Source: Prunus persica
Lineage: Eukaryota > Streptophyta > Magnoliopsida > Rosales > Rosaceae
NCBI RefSeq assembly: GCF_000346465.2
Contig: NC_034011.1
Span: forward strand, 16,533,213 to 16,597,212
Direction: 5' to 3'
DNA length: 64,000 bases
Shown here: positions 1 through 11,150 of the stretch, piece by piece
Layout: each line of letters starts with the position of its first letter
Numbering within the stretch: the first letter of the stretch is position 1
The notes under the pieces: generated by a model
The model's database searches: none
Told to the model about the DNA's origin: nothing
What the model saw: the letters and a program-made list of their open reading frames with translations, nothing else
Program-made: the position numbers and the translations under genes

Positions 1-1902
1 CGATGCTTAGGTGGATGAGCACTCCTCTCAATTCGATCTTTATCCTTTGACTGGTGCAGATGACTCAAACTTCAGGGAGGAATGTCAGTAACTCTTTATT
101 TCTCGGCATGCAAATTCGATCGAGGACAGACTTCTATGCAAGGTAGATTGCAGTCTTTGAGCTGGTCAGTGGGAGACTTGAGTAGATTGTCCCGAACATT
201 CCGCATGCTGCCAATCTTCTTGTTGTCCTTGCCGACAAGATGCTTGACCCTGGAAAACAACAAAGGAGCAACTCCCACTTGAGTCTTTTTAGCAGATGAG
301 ACCCCTTTCGAAGAAGACTTGATCATTGCAGAAGAAAGTTTCGTCTTCCTTAGCGAAGACACATCCCTTGCCCGTGAAGTTGCAGCTTCATCTTCGAAGG
401 ACTTAGCCTCGGCTTTCCATTTTGAAGGGGTTCGGTCGAGGACTCCTCCTATTCGGCAGGCAGATCATCCGAGTCTGGGCCATACTGCTTCCATATCTCA
501 ATATTCTAGGCAAGAGGCAGACCACCAGCTTTCTTTCGATACTCGCTTAATAGCTAGTGCCATTTGAGAAACCTCACAGGGATGTTCAGGGCCTATCGAA
601 CCTTAGACATGTTCGGCTCGAGATCCAGTTTCTTGCTTATATCATTCTCTACAAGTAGAAGACATAAGTTAATTTGGACAAAATTGGACAAAATTGAAGC
701 AGATTAGTAAAAGTATAATGTACTCATAATAAGTGAGGGAAGCAAATGGACCATCGCCGACCTCGCCTTCCCACCGTCCGCTGACCTCCAACACGTCAGC
801 ATGCCATACATGATCTACTTGGCTAAGACTATCAAACAACTTGGTGTTGCATACATGAACCTGAGCATACTTTTCATAGCGCCTCACTTCGAAGAAGTAA
901 AAGAACTCCTGCACCGTCAGATCCAGCTTGAAGAAATGGCTAAGGAGAAAAAGAAGGGACTGAATATGAAAATTCTGGCATCCGGATCATTCAAATCCAC
1001 ACAAAGCGCATCGTCAGTCGAAGACACCACCAACTTAACATGCACGTCATCAGGTATGGCAGAAGCATAGGTGGCATGCCACTTTTGAAAGTGAGCTTTC
1101 TACGTAATGCGATGCAGATTAGCACGAATCTCTTCTTGTGCACTTTGGAACCACCCCACAGATAATAGAGTCACTTGAGAACTTGGTGACCAGCTACCCT
1201 CGCCGGAGCACATGAGCTGAGCCATAACTTGCGTAGCAAGTCATAGTGCAGTCTTTAAAAAGAACAAAAAAGAACAGCCGTGACCGTAGCAACCACCCAA
1301 CCACTGCCACCAGCGCATGCGGCTGGGATTACGAAACTACCCAGGTGTTGAACCGCTAGGCCCAGATAGTCCTCGCCAGTGACGACTCCAGCCACCGCAT
1401 CACGACGACAACCAGCCGGGCCTACCCAACTGGTCCTCATCAGGAGTGAAGAAAAAAATAAGGGAAATTTGCGGCAGTAGCCGCAATAGCCACATTAATG
1501 CCACCACAGCCAGCAACGTCGGTCACAACCACAACCAGCTAGTACTCGCCGTGAATAAAAAAAAATATTTGACCTACCTTGGTGTGCACGACGACTCCTC
1601 TCCTCGACAAGCAGTACACTCCATCAAAATCTCCCTCAAAAGTTAGAAAGTAGAGGATGACAAGTTTGCAATTTGAAGATGAGTGAAGATAAGCTTTGTA
1701 TTTATAAAGGTTGGGCATCTTAGATCAAGGAGGAATCACAAGCCTATTCCCATTGCAAGCCTAACTCCAAGAAGAAGTCAAAAGTGTACTCCAATTAGGA
1801 GCCCAACTCAAAGATAAAATTCCAGATGTAGTTGAAGAACCTGATAAATATTTCTCATCTCCTCCATGCTTCACAAGCGCCATACAAAAGCTGGGGGGCA
1901 TT
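1..1902 (+). mobile_element. Probable internal/3' region of a gypsy-like LTR element
   Basis: This stretch lies directly upstream of an LTR-like sequence and ends in a purine tract at about 1886-1900 (GCTGGGGGGCA), as expected of a polypurine tract. No long open reading frame survives. Short frames on both strands are Lys/Ser-rich and I recognise no gag or pol domain. It is either the degenerate 3' internal part of an LTR retrotransposon or a non-autonomous (LARD-like) interior. Its left boundary and 5' LTR are outside the window. Confidence 0.45.
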
Positions 1903-2229
1903 TGCAGGAACATATATTTCACCGGTCAATAAGAAGACGACACGTGAAAAAGGAATATTCCTTGGATCAAACTAATTAATTAGGGAAATTATCATTGATT
2001 TAAGATAGGAATATTTCCCTAAATCAAGGAACCAATTTTCACCAAATGTTTTGGAGTAATTCCTATCATTTTTTTTTAGGAAGAATAATCCTAACTGAAT
2101 AAGGAATATTCTCTCAAAACCCTAGCACACAAGGAGAATATAAATACATAGCTACACAAGACATTTAAGGTAATTCTAAAACCCTAGACAAACGCCACAC
2201 ACACACACACACTCTCACTCACTCCCTCC

Positions 2230-2283
<54 letters not shown>

Positions 2284-2546
2284 ACAAGGCTAAGTGCCAC
2301 CACACATGGCTCTGGCCACTCGGCTCTCTCCGTGAGAGAAAACTCCATCCACTTTAGCTATTGTTGTATCTTTATCAAGATCCAATTGCACTAACTTAGG
2401 CATCGGAGGACCTTTGACCAACACCCCCGCGAGTGTAGTCTATTTACTTCTTTTTATTTCAAAGGGATCAAGAAAGAGGGAGAAGTAAGATCGAAGGTTG
2501 AGGAATCAACCCGCGAATATTCCCTGTGCGGGATTTTGCTCAAACA
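1903..2546 (+). mobile_element. LTR of a gypsy-like retrotransposon (copy 1)
   Basis: The segment begins TGCAGGAACATATATTTCAC after a G-rich purine tract and ends in CTCAAACA, giving TG..CA termini over about 644 bp. It has a TATA-like stretch near 2138-2148 and a CT/AC microsatellite at 2198-2281. It shares its layout and several sequence blocks with a reverse-oriented LTR at 51738-52284: a CACGTG block followed by AATTAATTA-rich sequence, a GTCTATTTACT block, an AAGATCGAAGG block, and a terminal CAAACA. Ty3/gypsy assignment is an inference from the LTR style. No 5-bp duplication can be tested because the partner LTR is absent. Confidence 0.6.
2198..2281 (+). repeat. (AC)n/(CT)n microsatellite
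   Basis: A short AC run is followed by about 70 bases of nearly pure CT repeat, lying inside the gypsy-like LTR downstream of its TATA-like region. Confidence 0.95.
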
Positions 2547-3217
2547 AAGAGGTAGCAAATAAATTGGTTGTTAATGTTACTTGAGGTCTTAGTAGTTAGT
2601 GTTCATGTGTACCAAAATGTTTACTCAAGAGAGACCAAAACTTGAGGTCTTACAAGTTTGAACAAGTATATGTTTAGAGTCTAGAACTTTGCACCAAAAT
2701 ATTTCATCAAGAGAGATTGAAACTTGTAATTCATATTGGGTTTTTTTGTTCAAGAGATTATATAATTGCCCAAATATAGTTCGGTATTCTTTTACTTCTT
2801 GTAAGAACCGATGTCTTCCTGATTGCGTATTTTTCTTCTTCTGTCATTCTTTTTCCATACCAGAGTTTGTGTATGTGAGAAGAATGGAGTGACGGGGATG
2901 GCAAAATCAAAGATCCAAAGTTGGTGAAGTTTGTTTTTTTTTGTTTATTTTAAAATTTTTAATACAAATGATATTCTACTTTAATCTATTCTAAACTATG
3001 TGGAGATGATTTAAACTCAAGTGCATAGTGGGAAGCATATTCATTCTTGCAAATTACAAAACACGCTGAATCCCAAAAAAAAAAAAAAGAAGTGCATATT
3101 TGATATTCTAAGTTCAAATCTCATGAATGACAATTGACAAATAAAAAATAGTCCAATAAGAGGGCTAGAGAGATGTACAATTTTTTTTTTTTTTTACAAA
3201 GATATTTATATTTATCA

Positions 3218-6200
3218 TTATTGATTCAAATTTACCATAAGCGAAACAAGGACAAGGCAGAGAGTAGCAGTAAAACAGGTGGCACCAACAGTCACACAAA
3301 CCAATCGCATGAGCTCGAAGAACGTTGATACCTCCCTTGCTCTTCTGAGTTTGTAATTATAACCCACTGCATAATTCCAACCATATTGTTGGTGCTGATT
3401 ATTGCAACATTTCTCAAGTCTCTCCCGCATCTTAATTACTTCCATCTTCTCTCTTAGAACACTCAAATTTGCATCTACAATATTCCTTGATCTACCTGGT
3501 AAATAGAAACATATATATAGTCACAATATATATAATATTTCACAAACACATTGGAAGCTATAACTTTAGTGTATACATCGACAAAATAAATAAACTAAAT
3601 AAATAAGTATTTTTAATGTGTTCGGAGAATTTCTAAAAATACTAGAAATTGCATCTAAATTATTCCTTGATCTTTTTGGCGAAGAATATATATCGCAAGT
3701 GGGGTGTAGTTCAGTTGGTTGAGCTCTTTTACCTCCACTTATTAGAGGCAGTTCTTAGAGCAAGTGCAACGCAGGGGCCTGGCCCTAGCAAAAGGCCTCC
3801 CCCAGGCTCAATTTCCACCTCCAGTGAGCAAAACCGAGCCCGGGCAAGGCATGGGATCCACCAGCCCGGGCAAGCCCTGGACAAATCGAGATTGGGCTCT
3901 TGCCCGAAGGTGCTGACGTCAACTGTGACATCACGCGCCAATGGTAAAAAAATTTTGATTTCAGCCGTTGATAGATACCGACGGGAAGAAGCCATGTGGC
4001 ACTTCTTGGACGCTCCGATCAAAATTTTTTCTAGAAATTTGACAGCTGTGATTTTTTTAGCTAAAACATTGCAAAAAAATTTGACTTTTTTTATGAAAAA
4101 AGAAAAATACCAAAAAATTCTAGAATTTTTCCCTATAAATATACCTAACAATTTTATTCACTTTCCACACCAAATCTTCATACAAATTCATCTCCTTCAA
4201 ATATTTTTCACTTTCCACACCAAATCTACTAGAAAATTTCCATTTGTGCAAAAATACAAATGGCCTCTTCCATCGAAGGGGTCAAAATCTTGACGACGAG
4301 GTAAAAAAAAAAAATCAATTGCCTTTTTATTCAATTTAATGTCATTTAAAAAAAATATATATATTTCTTGCATTTCCAATTTTATTTTTTTAATAGATTA
4401 TTCAAGGCAAAATAAAAAAATTGGAAAACCATTACACATGGCTCCTCAAGTGAATAATGTCCACAGTCGGTTCTAGTGGTGCATTCTGTGTCAGAAATAA
4501 TGACATTATTACGTCATTCGAAGGAAAATACGCCCCCACGTCGTGATCCGGTGGAACCGCCTCCGCCAATGATTGAGTCGTCCTTGTACTCGATTGTGTC
4601 GGACTATGAGGACCAGGAGTATTTCAATTGTATAATGAGTGTAACATCCCACATCGACCAACAGGAAGGGAGTGATATACCTAATATGTACATGCCGGCC
4701 TCCATCTAGCATGAGGCCTTTTGGGAGCTCACTGGCTTCGAAGTCATGGGAACTCCGAAGTTAAGCTAGTTTGGGCTAGAGCAATCCCAGGATGGGTGAC
4801 CCACTTGGAAGTTGCTCGTGAGTTCCCAAAAACAAAACCTTGAGGGCAGAGAGGGGGGCCCAAAGTGGACAATATCATGTTATGACGGAGCCAATCCCGG
4901 GATGTGACAATGAGTGAGTAAGTATTTCAATTGTATGATGAGTGAGATGTGAAATTTATAATAAAATATGGACACATGACAACCGAAAATCTTATCCGAA
5001 AATTAAATTTTGAAAATTTTATCTAAAAATGTTATCTAAATTTTTAGGTGAGAATTTTATAATAAATAGTGACACGTGGTAACTGAAAATCTTATCCGAA
5101 AAACTTATCAAAATTAATAGAAACCTTACATTGCCTTTGCCTTGCTTTTGTCCTTTGGGGTGGAGGTAATCTTGGGGTGTGCAAATTGAGCACAAGCACA
5201 AGCCCCATTTCCAAGAGGGCCCCAAAAATATTATATTACTGTATTATATGTTATTCTATTGAGGTTATGTTTTTTTATAATAATAATCAGATTGAGGTTA
5301 GTTTATTATAACATATACTAATATAATATTAATAATATAATATATACTACATAAAATTTGGCATTAACTTTGCAGACCCAAAAAAAATAATTTCCATACT
5401 AGACACATTAATAAAAAACAAAAAACAAAAACTTTGCATACATAATATATTAATGTAATATATATAACATAGCCAAACCCTTATTTTTCTTTTCCCCCAG
5501 CCATCATAAGCCATGTAGCCTTCTTTTGCAAGTTTCATGAATCAAACTCAATTATATCTCTCAAATTCTTAGAGTTTTCGTTCCTTTTTTCTAAATCATA
5601 ATTGAAGAAAATCCCCAAATCAATAAGTCCATCCTCATATGACCAAGACAAATTGAGATAATTAAGGATGTAATATTATATTTTAAATTTTGATAGTATA
5701 GTTATTGATCCAAGAAAATTCATTAACCTAATTATTTATTATATGATTTTTTATTTGATGTGATTGTCTTTCGCTGAGTTTAAGTTGTAAATTTGCTATC
5801 AATATATATGGTCCAATTTTTTATTTTTTTATTTGGTTAAGGACTATGTTTTAAGAGTCTCCATTACTCATTTTGCACAGGGCTCTTAAATTTCAGAATC
5901 ACTCCTGCCACTCATGTGGGTAGACGTTCGATATCCCACCCTAAACCCTAAATCCAATCAATATTTGTATAAATCTCCATCCCCAAAAAAAAATATATAT
6001 AAAACATATAATAACAAATTAAATATTAGTTGAATTTATAATGTAAGGAGAAAAATACATAGTGTAACCACGATACTTTTTATGAGCGTTAGAAGCTAGA
6101 CTTTCGTATATGTTGTGCATTCATCCAAAATAAATAAATAATAAATGATGAATAGATGAATATTTTGATATGTTCTTGTTTAGATTTGCTAAAAGTAGTT

Positions 6201-6428
6201 GCCACTAACATTGCAGAAAGGAAACTGCAATGACGATGACCTTTAGTTTTTTTTTTTTTTAGTAAGGCAATGAATTCAGATATTTCGAAATAACAAAACT
6301 AGGGATTGAGAGTTACCTTCATCTAAGCTCTGAGCTCTTACTTGCATGACATGATGACGACGACTGCAACTGCTCCGGATAGATGGCTGTAGTACATGAA
6401 GAGAACACAAAGAAGAAGCCTTGGCCAT
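3218..6428 (-). CDS. Small plastid-type membrane protein, two exons
   Basis: Exon 1 is 6317-6428 and exon 2 is 3218-3495; joined they give 129 residues. Exon 1 starts with ATG at 6428 and encodes a Ser/Arg/His-rich, acid-poor leader typical of a chloroplast transit peptide, ending in VRAQSLDE. The donor is GTAACT after GATGAAG. The acceptor is TTACCAG before GTAGATC, and the one-base phase matches, so the join reads DEGRSRNIVDANLSVLR. Exon 2 continues with a charged helix and a C-terminal hydrophobic segment (about residues 103-125), ending VSLMVNLNQ. The 2.8-kb intron holds a PIF/Harbinger-type element with a Cassandra solo LTR inside it. I do not recognise a biochemical function. The GRS..VD..L..LR core resembles the protein at 32569-33030. 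Location in the plastid is inferred from the leader only. Confidence 0.72.
4640..4909 (+). mobile_element. Solo LTR of a Cassandra TRIM retrotransposon
   Basis: The 270-bp sequence runs from TGTAACATCCCACATCG to GGGATGTGACA, with inverted terminal motifs, and is flanked on both sides by the 5-bp duplication ATGAG (4635-4639 and 4910-4914). Its middle part (about 4722-4829) is clearly 5S-rRNA-like, including AACTCCGAAGTTAAGC and CCCAGGATGGGTGACCCACT. A 5S-like body inside an LTR is the hallmark of Cassandra, which is known from many vascular plants and is abundant in Rosaceae. No internal region or second LTR is present, so this is a solo LTR left by recombination. It sits inside the Harbinger-type element and is therefore younger than it. 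Confidence 0.93.
4722..4829 (+). other. 5S-rRNA-like body of the Cassandra LTR
   Basis: This part matches the conserved 5S rRNA core (A box and C box region: GTTAAGC, then AGGATGGGTGACC) but carries substitutions. It is part of an LTR with a perfect target duplication, so it is not annotated as a functional 5S rRNA gene. Confidence 0.85.
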
Positions 6429-6986
6429 GTTTTTTTGTATATTCCTGCTTATGATCTGAGTGTGAGATTTCCTCCAATATTGATCACTGTAATTTCGAAA
6501 ACAAAACAAATCGAAAAGCGAAACAAAAAGAAGAAAGAAAAGAAAGAAAAGAAAAAAGAGATAGAGAAAAGGGCCTCTAGAGAGTTTAGGCTTCTCTACC
6601 CAGAAGAATGTAATGGTGGGCAGGTAAAGATATATTCTGTGAAGCCAACTTTGTTTGCCTATTCTGCATATGGCTTGTTTTCTTATGTATCATTTGGCTG
6701 TCAACAGATACTGACGAGTGGCCAGCTCTAGCTGGATTAGGCATGCATTGTTGTCAAGTTTCCAATGACCAATGACGAATTTTATTAACTGCGTACGGCA
6801 GCCATGAGCAACGTTTGGGAAGTGTTTGAGGACATTATCTAATAGGGATAAGTTAACCTAGAGGTCAAAGTAGCAAAGAGCCAGAGACAACTATTTTGAT
6901 CTGACTTTTGGGGTTATGTATTTTGGATATGTATTAACATTGGACATTTTAATTTATAAGTTGGCTGTGTGTTATTAGCCAATAAT

Positions 6987-6988
<2 letters not shown>
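6429..6988. other. Upstream region of the 3218-6428 gene; no gene seen
   Basis: It should hold the promoter of the minus-strand gene. It contains an A/G-rich run (6505-6565). A plus-strand open frame here overlaps exon 1 of the real gene in antisense and is low-complexity Lys/Glu, so I do not call it. Confidence 0.4.

Positions 6989-7020
<32 letters not shown>
6989..7020 (+). repeat. (TA)n microsatellite
   Basis: About 32 bases of TA repeat directly abut the MITE at 7021, which fits insertion at TA. Confidence 0.9.
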
Positions 7021-7024
<4 letters not shown>

Positions 7025-7204
7025 GTCCGATCTCTTGGACCACAGTGGTCCAAGAGATTGTGGTCACCCACCGTTGGATATTAATTCAATGGTTCAAAAA
7101 AGTTTTCTAAAAGGAGTACAAGAGTGAGTGAACCGTTGAATTTACATCTGACGGTGAGTGACCACAAATCTCTTGGACACCTGTAGTCCAAGAGATCAGG
7201 ACTG
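7021..7204. mobile_element. Short TIR element (MITE) with self-folding ends
   Basis: The left end is ACAGGTCCGATCTCTTGGAC and the right end, reverse-complemented, is ACAGTCCTGATCTCTTGGAC. Inverted similarity continues inward for roughly 70 bp (TTGTGGTCAC, CACCGT, TTCAA.GGTTCA). The element has TA repeats on both sides, compatible with a TA target duplication. Each end also folds on itself: TCTCTTGGACCAC pairs with GTGGTCCAAGAGA. There is no coding capacity. The superfamily is uncertain; a TA target would fit Tc1/mariner-type MITEs. Confidence 0.75.
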
Positions 7205-8980
7205 TATATATACATTTAGAAATTAACAACATCTTGGACATAAACCCTAAACCCTAAATAATGGTTGGTTGATCGACAAAGCATCTTGGACATATGAAAT
7301 TAACAACATTTATTTTTATTTTCTCGTTTCATAGAAAACACTTAAAAGTTCTATGGGTATTATACGTGTTTTCTAGAGAAGCACTTAGTACTAGTTTGGC
7401 ATTGCTTATTTGGGGTAATAAGTGATTTTAAAAAAAATTTGGGAAGCCCAACATGTTTGGTAAACTATGAGAAAATCACTTATTGTTAAAAATTGATGTG
7501 AGAGAAAGCTAAAATGGAAAGCAACTAATGAAGTGCTTTAATTTAACAAAACTATTTCAAAGAGACTCTAGCTTAATAAAATGGGCAATGATTGACTAGT
7601 ACCAGAAACGAGACACATTTTCCGTAGTAATTATATAAATTATAATAATAAGTGGTTTGTCTGGGGGATGTTTCTTTCGTGGTCCATGAAGGTCCTATGA
7701 GCAAAACAAACTATCAAACATTTAACATGGAGTGCCGTGCGTGGTCCAGAAAAAAAAAAAAAAGGAAAGTGCGGCAGGCAGGTAGATAAATGTGTGTTTA
7801 AAAAGGTACAAAATAATATGTTTTGTATATAGGATCTACTGGAGTCAATGTATAATATTGAAGTGAGACAAACGACCTCTAATATTTGGTCGCACATCTC
7901 CTAAAACCTGTGTATTTTTCCCCCATATGCTTATTTTAGTTTAACTAATATATATTGTAGCATATTTGTCTACGATAATATTCTATAATTTCTCGAGTTT
8001 GAACCTAGTAGATAAGTGAATGTATACATCTGTAGGCTCTCAAGATGTCTGGTAGTCGATCTGTTTTTTTTTTTTTTTTTTTTTCTTGGTGGAAGAGTAC
8101 GATGCTTTTGATGGGTAGGAGTTTTGTTCGTTTTGTTTTGTTTTTTTTAATTTTATTATAAAAATGTATAGAAATTAAGGTGCAACTGAATCCAAACAAT
8201 ATTCTAATATTATGAAGGGTATTTTAGTATTTTCATAAGTCATGTTACATCCAATTTTAGGGTTTTTTGGATTTTGGAGTTATGTGAAATCATTTTGAAA
8301 CATGAGGGGGTATTTGTGTAATTTCTAGAACCTTAAGGAATTATGTGAAAACACGAAAAACTTCAGAGAATATTAGTGTAAATAGCTCATATTTAAATTC
8401 TTTCGAAAATAATGAGAATACACGTACACAATAATTTCATTCAGAAACTCATAGAGGTGAATCAAGCCACGTGGATTGATCTTAATCAACTCTTTCTATC
8501 AACTGTTTCTCTAGCCACAAGATTGTAAAGAAAAGGATAGAAAACTTATCGAACTCTAACTTAGTTGAACAAAAATTGATTGAAATTGAGAAAAGTAAAC
8601 TAAGCATGCAACACGATGAATATTTAAGTCCTACATTATACCACTCACTTGTATATCGACCTCAACCTTTTCTGAATACAGTGGTATTATTTTTTATATG
8701 CTTCAAGAGGAGTGAGTTTATTTTAAAAAGAAGATTGAGCTAATATTTATTTTATTTAGATTGGGTTATTATTAGTTTATTATATTAGCGATAAAAAAAA
8801 AAAAACAATGCAGGTGTGGGCTATATTTATTTGGTGCAGTAGGCTAAATATTTATTAGAGTAGGAATAAGCTTATAAAATATAAACTATATTTAAGATTT
8901 AAAAAATATTCCCCCACTCCAGCCTAGGCATAAGTCCGTCCTTGTATCGACCTCAATCTTTTCTGAATACAATGGTATTA

Positions 8981-9024
<44 letters not shown>

Positions 9025-9456
9025 TGAAATTCTCTGGAATGCTACTGGTGTAAGCTAAAGAGAGGAAGAAAAAGTAATCCAAGACATATGGAGGCTCTAG
9101 CCATTGCTGATGATAAGCCTTCTAGAAGAGCTCTTTGAAGGCTTTGGTTCAGTATGAGTGATCATATTCTCTTAATATCGAGTTGATTATTGAAAAGTTG
9201 ATTCCTTTGTCGTTGTGAGCTATCTTCTTCCTTTTATATGGCTTTTGCTCTAGATCAAGAGATCAAAGTCCATTAGGTCACACTATCATGAAGATTAGAT
9301 CGTAATCTTTTAGAATAAATTATCCAATTGATTTGCCCTTGTGGGCAAGAAATGGCATGAATTATCCTTTATTTTCTAGGTAATTATCTAATTACTAAAT
9401 AATTCCCTTTCTAGCCATTTGACTAGGAGATCTCCTTCCCTAGTACATTGTGTGCA
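7205..9456. other. AT-rich intergenic region without a recognisable gene
   Basis: It contains a T run (8064-8084), a TA microsatellite (8980-9020), and a near-identical 38-bp direct repeat at about 8656-8693 and 8943-8980. None of the short open frames has recognisable protein features. Confidence 0.5.
8980..9020 (+). repeat. (TA)n microsatellite
   Basis: About 40 bases of nearly pure TA repeat. Confidence 0.9.
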
Positions 9457-9713
9457 AGGTCTAAAATATCGAGGGTTTTATAAATATTGGGGGTCCAAAA
9501 ACATTGAAATATGTGGAAATTATTGATATCGGTAAAAATTGAATAAAAACCACTAAAATTGTAAAAAAAAATTTGGAAATTTTGATTGAACTTTAGAGGA
9601 TGTTTATTTAGTCAATTATATGTTATTTTATCACAAAATTGGAAGGAAATGCATTGTATGGTAGGTTTGATTGATTTAAGTTGATTATATAGCGAGTTGA
9701 CAAACACTGTGAG
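9457..9713 (+). mobile_element. Truncated copy of the GGTCTAAAATATCGA element
   Basis: It starts AAGGTCTAAAATATCGA and aligns by eye for about 250 bases with 33852-34115. Shared blocks include ATTGAATAAAAACCA, TATTTAGTCAATTAT, GGAAGGAAATGCATTG and AAGTTGATTATA. Similarity stops where the copia-type LTR begins at 9714. The fuller copy near 34 kb has inverted ends, so this is probably the left half of the same DNA element. Confidence 0.6.
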
Positions 9714-11150
9714 TGTAGAAATATGCCCTAGAGGTAGAGCCAATCATGAGATGTAAACTCTAAGGATATTTCACCTAATTAACTAAGGGCATTATGTTGT
9801 TTTGAGTAATTATCTTAGTTATTTACTTAACCAATAAGTCCAAGGAACGTGAACGTAGAAAGTAACTTAAAGAAGTTAAGTTCATGAGACCTTTTTATAC
9901 CATGTCCACATCCTAAATTGTTCATGGTCATAGGATAATCAACTGGACATTGATAATCCACAAAGACCATCATGCATTGTATCTGCTCAATCAAGAGGGT
10001 GACTGGTCTCGAGTCATTCGTGTGAAGACACTAACATAAGTGTATGGGTGTTCGTTAGAGAATGAATTCACTGAACGCGATCAACACATAGAACTTGAAT
10101 GGAAGTTTTACTTACATGTCAATCAGGATCTCTCAAGTTGGAACAGTGCAAATTAGTCCTTGACTTGAGGCATCACGAGTTGTCTCATGAAAGCATCATG
10201 GGCCCTTAACGATGTTGAAGCGTTGTGTTCCATCGGGCATAACCCAAATAAATGACTAAGGTTCATGATCAATTCATGGATACATGTGAGTGTACAACAA
10301 GGGATCTCTATCTTCAGTAAAAAAGGAGAATGCTCAGAAGTTGTGACTTGAAAAGTCTTTGGCCAAAACAACGAGCTAGATCAATAATAGAGATTATAAT
10401 CACCCTCCAATGAATCACATGAAGCAATAGATCATGCTAAGGGCTTGACATGAATTTCGTGCCCCAATGAGCATGATCAAGAGCATTGATTAAGAGCAGG
10501 ACCGTAATGCAAGGTAATTTCAACTGAATAGGTTCACAACCTCATTCTATATTGGCTTGGGCAACCATGACATGTTGTTAGACGTCACATGGTTTGTGGA
10601 AGACCTGGGAACAAAATATAAGCTAGTTCTCTTAAAGGGAGAATTAAAAGGGAGTTTTAATTTACAATCGATCAAAAAAGAGTTTTGGATCGCTTACTAC
10701 ATTACTGATTAGAACCTAATGGATCGCACACCAATGAGGTTAGATGAAAGGAAATAAAATGATGTGCATAGACTTATTAATTTAATAAAGGTTGAATTAA
10801 TTAAGAGAATGTGAGCATAGTAGAATGACCATTTGAGCCCAACAAGCCCAAATAACACCCCATGGCCGGTTTTACCTTGGTCTCCCTCTTGTGGGTCAAT
10901 ATAAGTGAACTTTGTCACTTGAGAAAATTAAGGTTTTTGAGCTAGTTTAAAGAGAGGACTTAGAATACCACCTTGCTCCTCCCACCTAGCCAAAATCGGC
11001 CACCCCAGGAATAGAGAACTAGCATCCTTTCCTTCCTAGGTTTGCATCAAAACCTAATCTCCACTTTGAGTGCATCATCAACTGTGATGAATAAATTAGG
11101 GAACTAAACCCTTTCTTCTCGACCTAATTATAGGTTTTGCTAGTTTGGTT
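9714..11150 (+). mobile_element. Ty1/copia-type long LTR, probably partial
   Basis: It starts TGTAGAAATATGCCCTAGAG, a well-known opening of long plant copia LTRs. It continues with the usual series of directional motifs for these LTRs (GCATTGTATCTGCTC, GTGTTCCATCGGGCATAACC) and a TATA-like stretch near 10897 (TCAATATAAGTG). It interrupts the repeat copy at 9457-9713. I see no polypurine tract, no internal coding, and no matching 5-bp duplication (GTGAG on the left), so the right end is set by loss of resemblance. Confidence 0.6.

Larger units (their letters stand above)
3758..5171 (+). mobile_element. Non-autonomous PIF/Harbinger-type element in an intron
   Basis: The left end reads GAGCAAGTGCAACGC directly after TTA. 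The right end read backwards is GATTACCTCCACCCC, next to TTG, so a 3-bp target duplication is only approximate. The left part (3900-4265) matches, on the opposite strand, the right part of the element at 60946-62571: a GACGTCA block, a CGCTCCGATC block, CCTATAAAT, TTTCCACACCAAATCTTC and a start codon followed by codons for MASS. The right part (4960-5160) matches the promoter side of the transposase in that element, with GATAAGATTTTCGG and CACGTGTC motifs. No transposase coding remains, so this is an internally deleted derivative. Confidence 0.65.

Noticed and set aside
3698..3757. tRNA-like sequence (GGGGTGTAGTTCAGTTGG)
   Set aside because: It has an A-box-like word, but no 3' half, B box or acceptor pairing follows before the Harbinger element. 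At most a SINE or tRNA fragment.
3649..4293. 214-codon open frame on +
   Set aside because: It runs through the non-coding end and promoter of the Harbinger derivative. Composition and lack of domains mark it as chance.
4476..4709. 77-codon open frame on +
   Set aside because: It crosses from Harbinger interior into the Cassandra LTR, so it cannot be a native protein. A short remnant of the element's own gene upstream is possible but not provable.
4722..4829. 5S rRNA gene
   Set aside because: The 5S-like sequence is part of a Cassandra LTR with target duplications and has substitutions.
6396..6731. 111-codon open frame on +
   Set aside because: Antisense to exon 1 of the minus-strand gene, with Lys/Glu low complexity.
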